DNA of 29,988 nt, taken from positions 1 through 29,988 of the forward strand of contig NZ_LSJS01000134.1 of NCBI RefSeq assembly GCF_001557325.1, read 5' to 3'. This document shows positions 20,589 through 28,143 of this stretch, piece by piece (within the stretch, counting starts at the first letter, position 1; each line of letters starts with the position of its first letter). The notes under the pieces are model-generated. The model had not been told where the DNA came from. It did no database searches and worked only from the letters and a program-made list of their open reading frames with translations. The position numbers were made by a program, and so were the translations under genes. The stretch comes from Erythrobacter donghaensis (GTDB lineage Bacteria; Pseudomonadota; Alphaproteobacteria; Sphingomonadales; Sphingomonadaceae).

Positions 20589-21046
20589 GGCATCCGCCCT
20601 AACCAATCAGCCCCGCCGCGGGCAATCGCAATCCGTCCGCCTTCCCCGCTTTCTCCTCGCGGTCCGAGGCTGATCGCAAGGCACCCCGGTTCATGGCCGA
20701 AGCCCCCGGCATTCTGCGGCCATTCCGCCAGCAGCACCGCGCCCTCGCGGTAATCGTCGAGCCCGATTTCGGTGAGCTCGGCCGGATCTTCGAGCCGGTA
20801 GAAATCGGCATGGACCACCGCGAGGCGCAGAGGCGGCGCGGCATAGGTCTCGATGATCGTGAAGGTTGGCGAGGGCACCTCGTCCGCATGGCCCAGGGCG
20901 GCGAGGATCGCGCGGGCGAGCGTGGTCTTGCCCGCCCCGAGCCCGCCTTCCAGCGCCACCACATCCCCCGCGCGCAGCCGCGCCGCGATGCGCGCGCCAT
21001 AGGCCGCCATCGCCGCCGGATCAGGGAGCACCTCGCGCGCTTCCAT
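20585..21046 (-). CDS. tsaE: tRNA threonylcarbamoyladenosine biosynthesis ATPase TsaE
   Basis: A 153-aa P-loop ATPase that works with TsaB and TsaD to put t6A on ANN-decoding tRNAs. The Walker A EGGLGAGKTTLARAIL is at residues 33-48; SPTFTIIETY and VVHADFYRLEDPAEL (metal/Walker B-like region) follow, as in the family, as does LLAEWP. The start is either ATG 21046, which overlaps the upstream stop as TGATG, or the adjacent GTG 21049. No clear ribosome binding site exists for either, so translation probably depends on the upstream gene. It sits between the divL-like gene and amgK. Confidence 0.94.
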   Translation of the reverse strand: MEAREVLPDPAAMAAYGARIAARLRAGDVVALEGGLGAGKTTLARAILAALGHADEVPSPTFTIIETYAAPPLRLAVVHADFYRLEDPAELTEIGLDDYREGAVLLAEWPQNAGGFGHEPGCLAISLGPRGESGEGGRIAIARGGADWLGRMP

Positions 21047-23409
21047 CACGGCACGCGAATCGTCGCCGTGGTGCCTGCGCCCTTGCGGCTGACGATCTCG
21101 AGCGTGCCGTCATGCGCCGCGATCAGCTGGCGGGCGAGCGGGATGCCGAGCCCGGTGCGGCGCTCGGGCGCGCCCTCGCCGCCGGGCCGCACCCCGCCCT
21201 GCGCAATCGCCAGCTCCTGCGCGCTCATGCCGCGGCCATTGTCGGCAATGCTGATCTCGACATTCCACCCGGCGTCCGGATCACTCGCGCGGCGGATCTC
21301 GATCACGATACGGCCGCCGTCGGGGGTTCCGGCGATGGCATTGTCGAGGAGGTTTCCGATCGCGCGTCCCATCTGGCGCGGATCGGCTTCGATCACCCTG
21401 CCCCGGCGCCCCTTGAGGTCGAGGCTGAGGCCAGCGGTGATGATCGCCTGCTCACGCTCGCGCACCAGCGTGGTGAGGAAGTCGAGCACGTCCACGCGCT
21501 CCTTGCGGATCGGCAGCAGCCCCGCCTCGGACTGCGACAGATCGAGCACGTTCTCGACCTGCTCGGTCAGGCGCTCGACCGCGGCGAGGATCGCATCGAC
21601 ATATTCGCCCGCCGCCGCAGGGTCGGCCGCCGCGCCGCTCTTGAGCAGTTCGGCATAGCCGCCGATGGTGGTGAGCGGCGTGCGGAACTCGTAGCTCATA
21701 TTGGCGAGGAACTTGGCCTTGACCGCATCGGCCTCCTCCAGCGCCTCGGCACGCTCGCGCAGGGCCTGCTCGGCCTTCTGCGAGGCGGTGATGTCGAGCA
21801 CCGTCAGGAGCCCGTTGCCGTCGGGCAGCGGAATACCCGCGAACCGCAACGTGCGCCCGTCGGCGAGCTCCACCTGCCCGCCCTTCTCGCGCCGGTCGAG
21901 TGTCGCGGCGCGCACCGCCGCGCCGATCATCGCGGCCTCCTCGGGACGCACGAGGTTGCGCCCGATCGCGCTCAGCAGCTCGTCGGCGCTGGGGTGGCGG
22001 TCGAGCAGGTCGGAGGTGAGGCCCCAGGTCCCCGCAAAGCTGCGGTTCCAGAGCTGTACCGAACCATCGGGCGCGAAGATGGCGAGGGCTTCGAACAGGC
22101 TGTCGAGCGTCGCGGTGCGGGTGCGCAGCAGCGTGTCGCGCACTGCCGAGAGCGCGAGGCTCTCGGTGCGGTCCTCGGTAATCAGAACCAGCCCCCCGTC
22201 GGGCATCGGCTGGGCGACAACGCGCAGATGCGTGCCGCCGGGCAGCGGCCAGGCCTCCTCCAGCGCGTCCCGCATCCCGAACCACGCGGTGCGTTCACGC
22301 CGCCATTCGGGAAAGTCGCGCACCTCGGGCGTGCGCCCGCGCTCGCGCGCCTCGGCGAGGAAGCGCTCGAACGGGGTATGCGCCTCGATCGCGTCGTCCA
22401 TCAGGCTGAACAACCGGCGGAAGGGACGGTTGGCGAAGGTCAGGCGTTCGTCGGCATCGAACAGCGCTACGCCGACCGAAAGCTGGTCGAGCAGCGCGCG
22501 CTGGGCATCGCGAAAGGCGCGGAAGTTGCGCGCGACCTGCTGCTGCTCCTCGATGTCGATGGCATAGCCCGCCACGCCCTCCTGCCCGAGCGGCAGATCC
22601 GAGACCCGCAGGGTGCGCCGCGCGCCGAGGATGGTCGCGGCAACGATGCGTTCCGAGGCGTTCTGGCTCTGAAGGCTGGCGCGCGCAATGTCGGCGGGCG
22701 AGCGGCCGTCCTCGGGCTCGAGCAGTTCGATCTGCCCCTGCACCACCTCGGCCGCGCTGACCGCGCCGACGGCATCGACGTAGGCCTGGTTGACGAGTTG
22801 GAGCTTCAATTCGGCGTCGCGGAACCACATCGGCATGGGCGCGGCCTCGATCAGCCCGACGAGCGCGGCGAAGTCTCCGGTGGCGCGGGCGGCGGCGGCG
22901 CGCAGCCGGGCCATCTCGGCGTGGCTTTCGGTGAAATCGAACACCCACACCAGCGCCGCCCCGCCCGGCGAGACCTGCGGATCGGCAAGCGCGCCGTAGA
23001 GCGCAAGGCTGCGCTGCGAGCCGGGCAGATTGATCGCCATGCGGAACGGCGCCGCGCTCTTCTGGGTGGTCTGGATCTTGCTCCACAGCTGGTCGAGCTG
23101 CATCTGCGCGAGCCCGCCCGCCTTGGGATTTCCCGGCGGCGCTGCGAGTTCGGAAAGGTATTTGGGCATGCTCGCCAGGCCCAGCATTCTTGCGAGCCGC
23201 TCGGGCGCCTCGATCCGGCCGTCGACCCGCACCAGCAGCGGCAGCGCCGGGGCGACATCGAGCAGGGTCTGCATCCGCTTGACGCTGGTGCGCAGCGCCT
23301 TGGCCCGGTGCGCGCTGCGGTTGGCGCGCAGCACGACAACGCCCGCCCCCACCGCCCAGGCGGCAAGAACGAGCGCGATCAGCACCAGCGAGAGCGGCGA
23401 GAGGTCCAT
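21046..23409 (-). CDS. divL: DivL-like PAS/histidine-kinase homologue with tyrosine in the H box
   Basis: A 787-aa membrane-anchored regulator. One transmembrane helix (about residues 7-25) is followed by several PAS-like domains (clear ones near 185-300, 305-420 and 430-550), then a HisKA dimerisation helix and an HATPase_c domain. The H box reads FLANMSYEFRTPLTTIGGYA: the expected histidine is Tyr573 (codon TAC, 21691-21693). The ATPase part looks complete, with an N box at about 683-691 (IGNLLDNAI), G1 IADNGRGM and G2 TGLGIPLAR. Caulobacter DivL (769 aa) has the same architecture and a tyrosine at the equivalent site; it steers CckA and hence CtrA and binds phosphorylated DivK. The start is ATG 23409; its ribosome binding site is weak, and 12 further codons upstream are open. 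It lies 101 bases after ahcY and overlaps tsaE. Confidence 0.85.
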   Translation of the reverse strand: MDLSPLSLVLIALVLAAWAVGAGVVVLRANRSAHRAKALRTSVKRMQTLLDVAPALPLLVRVDGRIEAPERLARMLGLASMPKYLSELAAPPGNPKAGGLAQMQLDQLWSKIQTTQKSAAPFRMAINLPGSQRSLALYGALADPQVSPGGAALVWVFDFTESHAEMARLRAAAARATGDFAALVGLIEAAPMPMWFRDAELKLQLVNQAYVDAVGAVSAAEVVQGQIELLEPEDGRSPADIARASLQSQNASERIVAATILGARRTLRVSDLPLGQEGVAGYAIDIEEQQQVARNFRAFRDAQRALLDQLSVGVALFDADERLTFANRPFRRLFSLMDDAIEAHTPFERFLAEARERGRTPEVRDFPEWRRERTAWFGMRDALEEAWPLPGGTHLRVVAQPMPDGGLVLITEDRTESLALSAVRDTLLRTRTATLDSLFEALAIFAPDGSVQLWNRSFAGTWGLTSDLLDRHPSADELLSAIGRNLVRPEEAAMIGAAVRAATLDRREKGGQVELADGRTLRFAGIPLPDGNGLLTVLDITASQKAEQALRERAEALEEADAVKAKFLANMSYEFRTPLTTIGGYAELLKSGAAADPAAAGEYVDAILAAVERLTEQVENVLDLSQSEAGLLPIRKERVDVLDFLTTLVREREQAIITAGLSLDLKGRRGRVIEADPRQMGRAIGNLLDNAIAGTPDGGRIVIEIRRASDPDAGWNVEISIADNGRGMSAQELAIAQGGVRPGGEGAPERRTGLGIPLARQLIAAHDGTLEIVSRKGAGTTATIRVP

Positions 23410-23510
23410 CGCCCAACCGCTATGCGCGCACGCGCGGGAGTGCAACGGGGGACAGCCCGCCCGCCCCCAACCCTGTGGTCAAACAGGCTGAGACGGGCGA
23501 GCCGTGTGAC

Positions 23511-24935
23511 TTAGTAGCGGTAGTGATCCGGCTTGAACGGGCCGGCCTGCGGCACGCCTATATAGCTCGCCTGCTTGTCCGACAGCTGGGTCAGCTTGAC
23601 GCCGAGCTTCTCGAGGTGGAGTGCGGCGACCTTCTCGTCGAGGTGCTTGGGGAGGACATAGACGTCGTTGTCGTATTCGTCCGCCTTGGTGAACAGCTCG
23701 ATCTGGGCGAGGGTCTGGTTGGTGAAGCTCGCGCTCATCACGAAGCTCGGGTGACCGGTGGCGCAGCCGAGGTTCACGAGGCGGCCCTTGGCGAGCACGA
23801 TGATCGACTTGCCATCGGGGAAGGTGACGAGGTCGGTGCCTTCCTTGATTTCCTTCCACTCGTAGTTGGAGAGCGCGGCGATCTGGATCTCGCTGTCGAA
23901 GTGGCCGATGTTGCACACGATCGCCATCGGCTTCATGTTCATCATGTGCTCGGCGGTGATGACGTCCTCGTTGCCGGTGGCGGTGACGAAGATGTCGGCG
24001 CGCTTGACGGCGTCTTCCATGGTGACGACCTCGAAGCCGTCCATCGCGGCCTGGAGCGCGCAGATCGGGTCGATCTCGGTGACCATCACGCGGGCGCCGC
24101 CGTCACGCAGCGAGGCGGCCGAGCCCTTGCCGACATCGCCGTAGCCCGCAACGCAGGCGACCTTGCCGGCCAGCATCACGTCGGTCGCGCGGCGGATCGC
24201 GTCGACCAGCGATTCCTTGCAGCCATAGAGATTGTCGAACTTCGACTTGGTGACCGAGTCGTTCACGTTGATCGCCGGGAAGGGCAGCTTGCCCGCCTTG
24301 GCGATCTGGTAGAGGCGCATCACGCCCGTGGTGGTCTCTTCCGAGACGCCCTTGATCGCCTTGACGGTCTTGGTGAGGTAGCCGGGCTTGGCGGCGACGA
24401 AGGCCTTGAGCGCGCGCTGGAACTCGATCTCCTCGGCGTTGGTCGGCTCGCCCATTTCCTCGCCCGCCTCGATGCGCGCGCCCCACAGCGCGAACATGGT
24501 GGCATCGCCGCCGTCGTCGAGGATCATGTTGGCGGTGAGATCGGGATCGGCCTCGCTCGACCAGTCGAAGATGCGGCCCACATAGTCCCAGTAGTCCGCC
24601 AGCGTCTCGCCCTTGATGGCGAACACGGGGATGCCGCGCGCGGCGATGGCGGCGGCGGCGTGGTCCTGGGTCGAGAAGATGTTGCAGGTCGCCCAGCGCA
24701 CCTCGGCGCCCAGCGCCACGAGGGTCTCGATCAGCACCGCGGTCTGGATCGTCATGTGCAGCGAGCCGGTGATGCGCGCGCCCTTGAGCGGCTGCGAGGC
24801 GCCGTACTCCGCGCGCAGCGCCATCAGGCCCGGCATCTCGGTCTCGGCGATCATGATCTCGTCGCGGCCGAACTGGGCGAGCGCGATGTCCTTGATGACG
24901 TATTCGGTGGTCGGATTGGCGGCGAGGGTGGCCAT
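23511..24935 (-). CDS. ahcY: Adenosylhomocysteinase (S-adenosylhomocysteine hydrolase)
   Basis: Splits S-adenosylhomocysteine into homocysteine and adenosine, clearing the product inhibitor of methyltransferases. At 474 aa it is the long bacterial form. Visible landmarks: [32 protein letters not shown] near the substrate site, the NAD-binding [15 protein letters not shown] at about 260-275, [11 protein letters not shown], and the conserved C-terminus PFKPDHYRY, which reaches into the partner subunit's NAD site. ATG 24935 has AGGAG about 10-11 bases upstream. That site lies in a structured leader with an AT-rich palindrome further up. It is the first gene of the long minus-strand series. Confidence 0.97.
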   Translation of the reverse strand: MATLAANPTTEYVIKDIALAQFGRDEIMIAETEMPGLMALRAEYGASQPLKGARITGSLHMTIQTAVLIETLVALGAEVRWATCNIFSTQDHAAAAIAARGIPVFAIKGETLADYWDYVGRIFDWSSEADPDLTANMILDDGGDATMFALWGARIEAGEEMGEPTNAEEIEFQRALKAFVAAKPGYLTKTVKAIKGVSEETTTGVMRLYQIAKAGKLPFPAINVNDSVTKSKFDNLYGCKESLVDAIRRATDVMLAGKVACVAGYGDVGKGSAASLRDGGARVMVTEIDPICALQAAMDGFEVVTMEDAVKRADIFVTATGNEDVITAEHMMNMKPMAIVCNIGHFDSEIQIAALSNYEWKEIKEGTDLVTFPDGKSIIVLAKGRLVNLGCATGHPSFVMSASFTNQTLAQIELFTKADEYDNDVYVLPKHLDEKVAALHLEKLGVKLTQLSDKQASYIGVPQAGPFKPDHYRY

Positions 24936-25020
24936 CGTTTCTATCTCCTATGCACAGATAGGCACCCGCGAGGCGGGCTATCTGCTTATGCGGCTAGCCC
25001 CCTAGCGGCACATCGCCGCC
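24936..25020 (-). promoter_or_regulatory. Structured ahcY 5' leader with competing hairpins
   Basis: Read on the minus strand, the 85 bases before ahcY can form several hairpins. (1) 25005-25009 with 25015-25019 (GCGGC/GCCGC). (2) GCTAG/CTAGC, 24993-24997 with 25002-25006, loop of four. It shares bases with hairpin 1. (3) CAGATAG/CTATCTG, 24955-24961 with 24978-24984, enclosing CCCGC/GCGGC-type pairing (24965-24969 with 24973-24977). (4) CCTAT/ATAGG, 24947-24951 with 24958-24962, which would bury part of the AGGAG binding site and is exclusive with 3. This looks like a switchable leader. It does not match the SAH, SAM-II or SAM/SAH riboswitch cores I know. Confidence 0.4.
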
Positions 25021-25027
25021 GAGGCAA

Positions 25028-25047
25028 ATATAAACTTATCTTTATAT
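25028..25047. promoter_or_regulatory. AT-rich 20-bp palindrome, candidate operator between ahcY and the peroxiredoxin gene
   Basis: ATATAAA (25028-25034) and TTTATAT (25041-25047) are perfect inverted arms around CTTATC, in an otherwise very GC-rich region. On the minus strand the site reads CATATAAAGATAAGTTTATA, so TATAAA or a neighbour could also serve as a -10 box for ahcY; a bound protein would then block it. ArsR-family SahR regulators are known to control ahcY and SAM-cycle genes in Proteobacteria and would be a natural candidate, but I cannot confirm the motif. Confidence 0.5.
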
Positions 25048-25125
25048 GTCTAATTCTTGCCCGCCACACCGCCCCGCGATAGAGAGCGCGCGCAGATGCA
25101 CCCCCCAACACAGGACACACCCGCA

Positions 25126-25605
25126 ATGACCATCTCCGTTGGCGACAAGCTTCCCGAAGTCACCCTGATCAAGGCCACCGCCGAAGGCCCGCAGGCGGTC
25201 AAGTCCTCCGAATACTTCGCGGGCAAGAAGGTCGCCCTGTTCAGCGTGCCCGGCGCCTTCACCCCGACCTGCTCGGCCAAGCACCTGCCCGGCTTCGTCG
25301 AGAAGGCCGCCGAGCTCAAGGCCAAGGGCGTCGACGAGATCGTCGGCACCGCGGTCAACGACGCCTTCGTGATGGGCGCCTGGAACAAGGCCGCCGGCAG
25401 CGACGACATCACCATGCTCGCCGACGGCAATGCCGAATTCGTCGAGGCGATCGGCCTCACCATGGACGGCTCGGGCTTCGGCCTCGGCAAGCGCGGCCAG
25501 CGCTTCTCGATGGTGATCAACGACGGCGTGGTCGAGCAACTGAATGTCGAGGAACCCGGCGACTTCCGCGTCTCGAGCGCGGAACACATGCTCGGCCAGC
25601 TGTAA
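25126..25605 (+). CDS. Peroxiredoxin (Prx5-like)
   Basis: A 159-aa thiol peroxidase of the redoxin/Prx5 group, which reduces hydrogen peroxide and organic peroxides. The peroxidatic cysteine is Cys49 in PGAFTPTCSAKHLPGF. AVNDAFVMGAW and FSMVINDGVVEQLNVEEPGDF are family-typical segments. It has no second cysteine, so resolution must come from glutathione/glutaredoxin or another thiol. No signal peptide is present, so it is cytosolic. The start is ATG 25126, where the family sequence begins (MTISVGDKLPEVTL), with AGGA about 11 bases before it; the frame is open upstream but unlike the family. It is divergent from ahcY and ends in a strong hairpin terminator. Confidence 0.94.
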   Translation: MTISVGDKLPEVTLIKATAEGPQAVKSSEYFAGKKVALFSVPGAFTPTCSAKHLPGFVEKAAELKAKGVDEIVGTAVNDAFVMGAWNKAAGSDDITMLADGNAEFVEAIGLTMDGSGFGLGKRGQRFSMVINDGVVEQLNVEEPGDFRVSSAEHMLGQL

Positions 25606-25627
25606 GGCTTTTCCGACAGACCCGAAA

Positions 25628-25666
25628 GAAAGGGGGCGCCTCCCGCAACGGGGGCGCCCCTTTTTC
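25628..25666. terminator. Bidirectional rho-independent terminator
   Basis: GGGGCGCC (25633-25640) pairs with GGCGCCCC (25653-25660), extended by A/T pairs on both sides, with a 12-base loop. TTTTT follows on the plus strand and TTTCTTTC on the minus strand. It serves the peroxiredoxin gene and the convergent four-cysteine protein gene. Confidence 0.85.
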
Positions 25667-25695
25667 ATCGGAGCCGACAGGAACCGCGAACCGGG

Positions 25696-26184
25696 TCAGT
25701 CGCAATTGTAGGGCTTGCCATCGATGTATTCGTCACACACGGCAAACAGATACAATTCGCCAGGCGCACCGATCACTGTTTTGTCCCTGTGCAATGTGTG
25801 ACTGATCGCCGGCTTGAACGTGCGGCCCCCGTCATAGCGGTTGTCGTGCAGCGTGCCGATGGTGAACCGGCTCATCGCAAAGCCGCCGATGTCCGGAATG
25901 TAAACAACCTCCCGGCCGTCGGAGCCGATCCACTTGTATTCATAGATCGTGTAGGCCTCGCCATCTTCAGAGCGACGGTCGGACTCCCGGTAGAAACTTC
26001 GGCAAGGCTCGGGTTCTTCGAGGCCGTCAGCCGGGAAAATGCAATTCTGCGGGAAATTTTCCTGCCAAGTATCGTTATCGGCAGCGGCAGGCCCGCTGAG
26101 CAGAAAAGCCAATAGCGACAAAGCCCCAAGCCTCCGTGCCATCAGGGACATGGCCTTGACCTGCTGCGGCAAACGTCCGGTCAT
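25696..26184 (-). CDS. Secreted four-cysteine protein, unknown function
   Basis: I do not recognise this protein (162 aa from ATG 26184). It has a signal peptide (MSLMARRLGALSLLAFLLSG, cut after AAA) and a mature domain of about 125 residues rich in aromatic, acidic and glycine residues. Four cysteines are spread as NCIF, PCRSF, VCDEY and the terminal NCD, which could make two disulfides in the periplasm. The start at 26184 overlaps the cytochrome b stop as ATGA and gives a long n-region. ATG 26151 or 26142 would give a tidier signal peptide, so the true start is uncertain. It is last in a run with cytochrome c' and cytochrome b, suggesting a periplasmic redox-linked role, but nothing in the sequence binds heme (no CxxCH). 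Its base composition is visibly less GC-rich than its neighbours. Confidence 0.75.
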   Translation of the reverse strand: MTGRLPQQVKAMSLMARRLGALSLLAFLLSGPAAADNDTWQENFPQNCIFPADGLEEPEPCRSFYRESDRRSEDGEAYTIYEYKWIGSDGREVVYIPDIGGFAMSRFTIGTLHDNRYDGGRTFKPAISHTLHRDKTVIGAPGELYLFAVCDEYIDGKPYNCD

Positions 26185-26870
26185 GTCAGAGGCGGCGCTC
26201 CGTAAGCGACCCACAGCGCCAGCAACCCTGCGAGGCCGCAGGCGAGCAGCCCCCTCACCCAAGGCACGGGGCCGATCCCGGTGACACCCGCAAGCGGCGG
26301 GCGGCTGCCGCCGACCATCGGGCTCAGCAGGTCATCGCCCCGCACGGCATAAAAGCAGATCGCGGCCAGGTGCAGGCCGATCAATCCGGCGATCACCCAG
26401 AAGAACGTCTCGTGCAGCTCGGTGATCATGTCGGCGAGCGCCACCCCGACGAGGCTGTTCAAGGGCCCGGTCGTCCCGTCGAAGGGATCGCCCGCGAACA
26501 GCCCGAGGCTGACCTGCAGCAGCATCGCGCCGAGCAGCACCATGGTACTCCACCCGCCCAGCGGCGAATGACCGATGGCAGGCCCAGCGCTGCGATCCCC
26601 GCGCAGATAGGCGAGCACCTTCTGCGGCCCCCGGACGAATTGCGCAAAGCGCGCGGTTTCGGGGCCGATGAAGCCCCACAGGATGCGGAACACCAGCAGG
26701 CCCAGCAGCACCAGCCCCAGCCGCTTGTGCAGCGCCCACTTGTCGTTCTCCGCCGTCCACCACATGGCCGGGATCAGCAGCGGAAAGCTCCAGTGGACGA
26801 TCCGCAGCAGCGGGTCCCACACGCTGACGTCAGGTTGCAGGGCCGCGCGCGGCGGCGAGGCTTCGCTCAC
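26181..26870 (-). CDS. Cytochrome b561-type di-heme membrane protein
   Basis: A 229-aa membrane protein with about five hydrophobic helices, of the bacterial cytochrome b561 / Ni-Fe-hydrogenase cytochrome b family. Histidines that could ligate two b hemes are His26 in RIVHWSFPLL, His48 in WALHKRLGL, His153 in ITELHETFFWV and His167 in LIGLHLAAI. The opening VWDPLLRIVHWSF is characteristic. It would carry electrons between the membrane quinone pool and the periplasm; with the adjacent cytochrome c' this is a plausible electron-transfer pair. The start is GTG 26870, directly abutting the TAG stop of the cytochrome c' gene. No hydrogenase or molybdoenzyme gene is nearby. Confidence 0.87.
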   Translation of the reverse strand: MSEASPPRAALQPDVSVWDPLLRIVHWSFPLLIPAMWWTAENDKWALHKRLGLVLLGLLVFRILWGFIGPETARFAQFVRGPQKVLAYLRGDRSAGPAIGHSPLGGWSTMVLLGAMLLQVSLGLFAGDPFDGTTGPLNSLVGVALADMITELHETFFWVIAGLIGLHLAAICFYAVRGDDLLSPMVGGSRPPLAGVTGIGPVPWVRGLLACGLAGLLALWVAYGAPPLT

Positions 26871-27395
26871 CTATTTCTTCTCATCGTCGAGCCGGAACTT
26901 GTCGTGGCAGCCCTTGCATGCGCCGCCCATTGCCATGGCCTGCGCGCCCACCGCCGCCTTGTCGCCGCCGGTGGCGAGGCTGGCGAGCTTGGCGCTTTCG
27001 TCGACCAGCTTCTGCGCGGCGGCCTTGAACTCTTCGGGCGTCTCCCAGATCGCCGGGAGCGCCTCGGTCTTGAAGCCGTCGGCGGTGCTGGTGCCGGCGG
27101 GGAAGTGGTTGGGGATCTGGCCCGCACGCGCGTTGATGTCGCTTGCCTTGGCGGCGATCAGTGCAAAATCGGGCGTGTCGCTGTCAAGCTGCCCGCGGAT
27201 CGCCTTGAAGGCATCGCCGATGGCCTCGAAATTCTCCTCGCGTTGCTTGATGATCGGCGGCACCTCGCCCTTGGCGAGGAAAGCACCCGCTGTGCCTTCG
27301 GCGGCCGGATCGGCAGCATCGCCGCCCGAACAGGCGGCCAGCATGGCGACCGGGGCGGCAAGGGCGACCAGACGGCGGGCGGTGAACAGCAGCAT
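26871..27395 (-). CDS. Cytochrome c'-type lipoprotein
   Basis: A 174-aa periplasmic cytochrome of the c'/c556 type. The heme-binding motif CKGCH lies close to the C-terminus (Cys160, Cys163, His164, followed by DKFR), as in this four-helix-bundle family. The N-terminus has a lipobox, LAACSGG with Cys22, so the protein should be lipid-anchored to a membrane instead of freely soluble. A stretch of about 20 small and acidic residues tethers the bundle. ATG 27395 has GAGGAG about 9 bases upstream. Family members bind NO or carry electrons; the cytochrome b gene right after it supports electron transfer. The hairpin at 27474-27509 insulates it from the gene upstream. Confidence 0.9.
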   Translation of the reverse strand: MLLFTARRLVALAAPVAMLAACSGGDAADPAAEGTAGAFLAKGEVPPIIKQREENFEAIGDAFKAIRGQLDSDTPDFALIAAKASDINARAGQIPNHFPAGTSTADGFKTEALPAIWETPEEFKAAAQKLVDESAKLASLATGGDKAAVGAQAMAMGGACKGCHDKFRLDDEKK

Positions 27396-27473
27396 CGGTC
27401 AGTCTCCTCGGATGGTCTTCGATCGGATCCCGAACGGAAAGCTATGCCGCTTTGTTGCGGGCCGCAAACGGGA

Positions 27474-27509
27474 AAACGGGGCAGGCTTGTGCAAAAGCCT
27501 GCCCCGTTT
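27474..27509 (-). terminator. Strong rho-independent terminator
   Basis: A perfect 15-bp stem joins 27474-27488 and 27495-27509 (AAACGGGGCAGGCTT with its complement) around loop GTGCAA. On the minus strand it is followed by TTTTCCC. It ends transcription of the exported-protein gene at 27534-27980 before the cytochrome genes begin. Confidence 0.85.
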
Positions 27510-27533
27510 GCCTGATGCACGCGGCTTGAAGGG

Positions 27534-27980
27534 TCAGCCGCGCGTGCTGCCCGCGGCGTTATCGGCCTCGGCGAGCAGCGCTGCGCGATCGGCCTCGACC
27601 AGCGCGAGCATGGCGCTGCGGATCGTGTCGCGCCGCCCCTCGACGATCCGGTCGATTGCCTTGCTCTGGGTTTCGCACCAGCCGGGCCGCGTTCCGCCCA
27701 CGACCTTGTCGCGGGTGAGCACGCGCTGCGAGCGGAAGGCTTCGCCGACCCTCGCGATCCGCTCCACCTCGAGCCGGGCGCTCCACCGGCATGCAAGCGT
27801 GCTCGGCCGGCCGGGGGCACCGGCAGCGCCGACCTGGCGCGTGCTGACCGTTACAGTTCCCTTGTAGTCGGCCGAAATCGGCCCTTCGGCGTGATCGATC
27901 ACCACCTCGTGCTCGAGCGCCAAGGCCGGAGCAGCGAGGCAGGCGGCGAGCACGCATGCGCTCATCGCAAGCTTTTTCAT
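27534..27980 (-). CDS. Exported protein of unknown function
   Basis: A 148-aa protein I do not recognise. The signal peptide is clear (MKKLAMSACVLAACLAAPALA, cut before LEHE). The first half of the mature chain has short beta-like segments (HEVVIDHAEGPISADYKGTV, then TVSTRQVG). The second half is helical and charged (residues about 105-145, RIVEGRRDTIRSAML onward). Two cysteines, in LACRWS and GWCETQ, could form one disulfide. ATG 27980 has GGAGAG about 8 bases upstream, a good start. It is monocistronic, with its own strong terminator, between the cytochrome cluster and folE. No metal or heme motif is visible. Confidence 0.8.
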   Translation of the reverse strand: MKKLAMSACVLAACLAAPALALEHEVVIDHAEGPISADYKGTVTVSTRQVGAAGAPGRPSTLACRWSARLEVERIARVGEAFRSQRVLTRDKVVGGTRPGWCETQSKAIDRIVEGRRDTIRSAMLALVEADRAALLAEADNAAGSTRG

Positions 27981-28143
27981 GATGGTCTCTCCTGCGGTTT
28001 GCGGCCTTTGCGGCCGTCACAGGAGAAGCGCTAGCAGCGGGCGAGCGGGCGGCCAACAATGCCCGGTGGATATCGCCGCGCAAGCCGACGGCCCGCCGCA
28101 TTGCGCGCGCGGTTCGGCGCGGCGGCGTGCGGGCCGATCAGAA

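Noticed and set aside
20866..23514. A very long open frame (about 880 codons) on the plus strand opposite the divL-like gene
   Set aside because: It is arginine/alanine/glycine-rich with no recognisable domain and lies wholly antisense to a well-supported gene. In such GC-rich DNA antisense frames stay open by chance.
24936..25125. Known SAH, SAM-II or SAM/SAH riboswitch upstream of ahcY
   Set aside because: The conserved cores I remember for these classes are not present. I kept only an unnamed structured leader.
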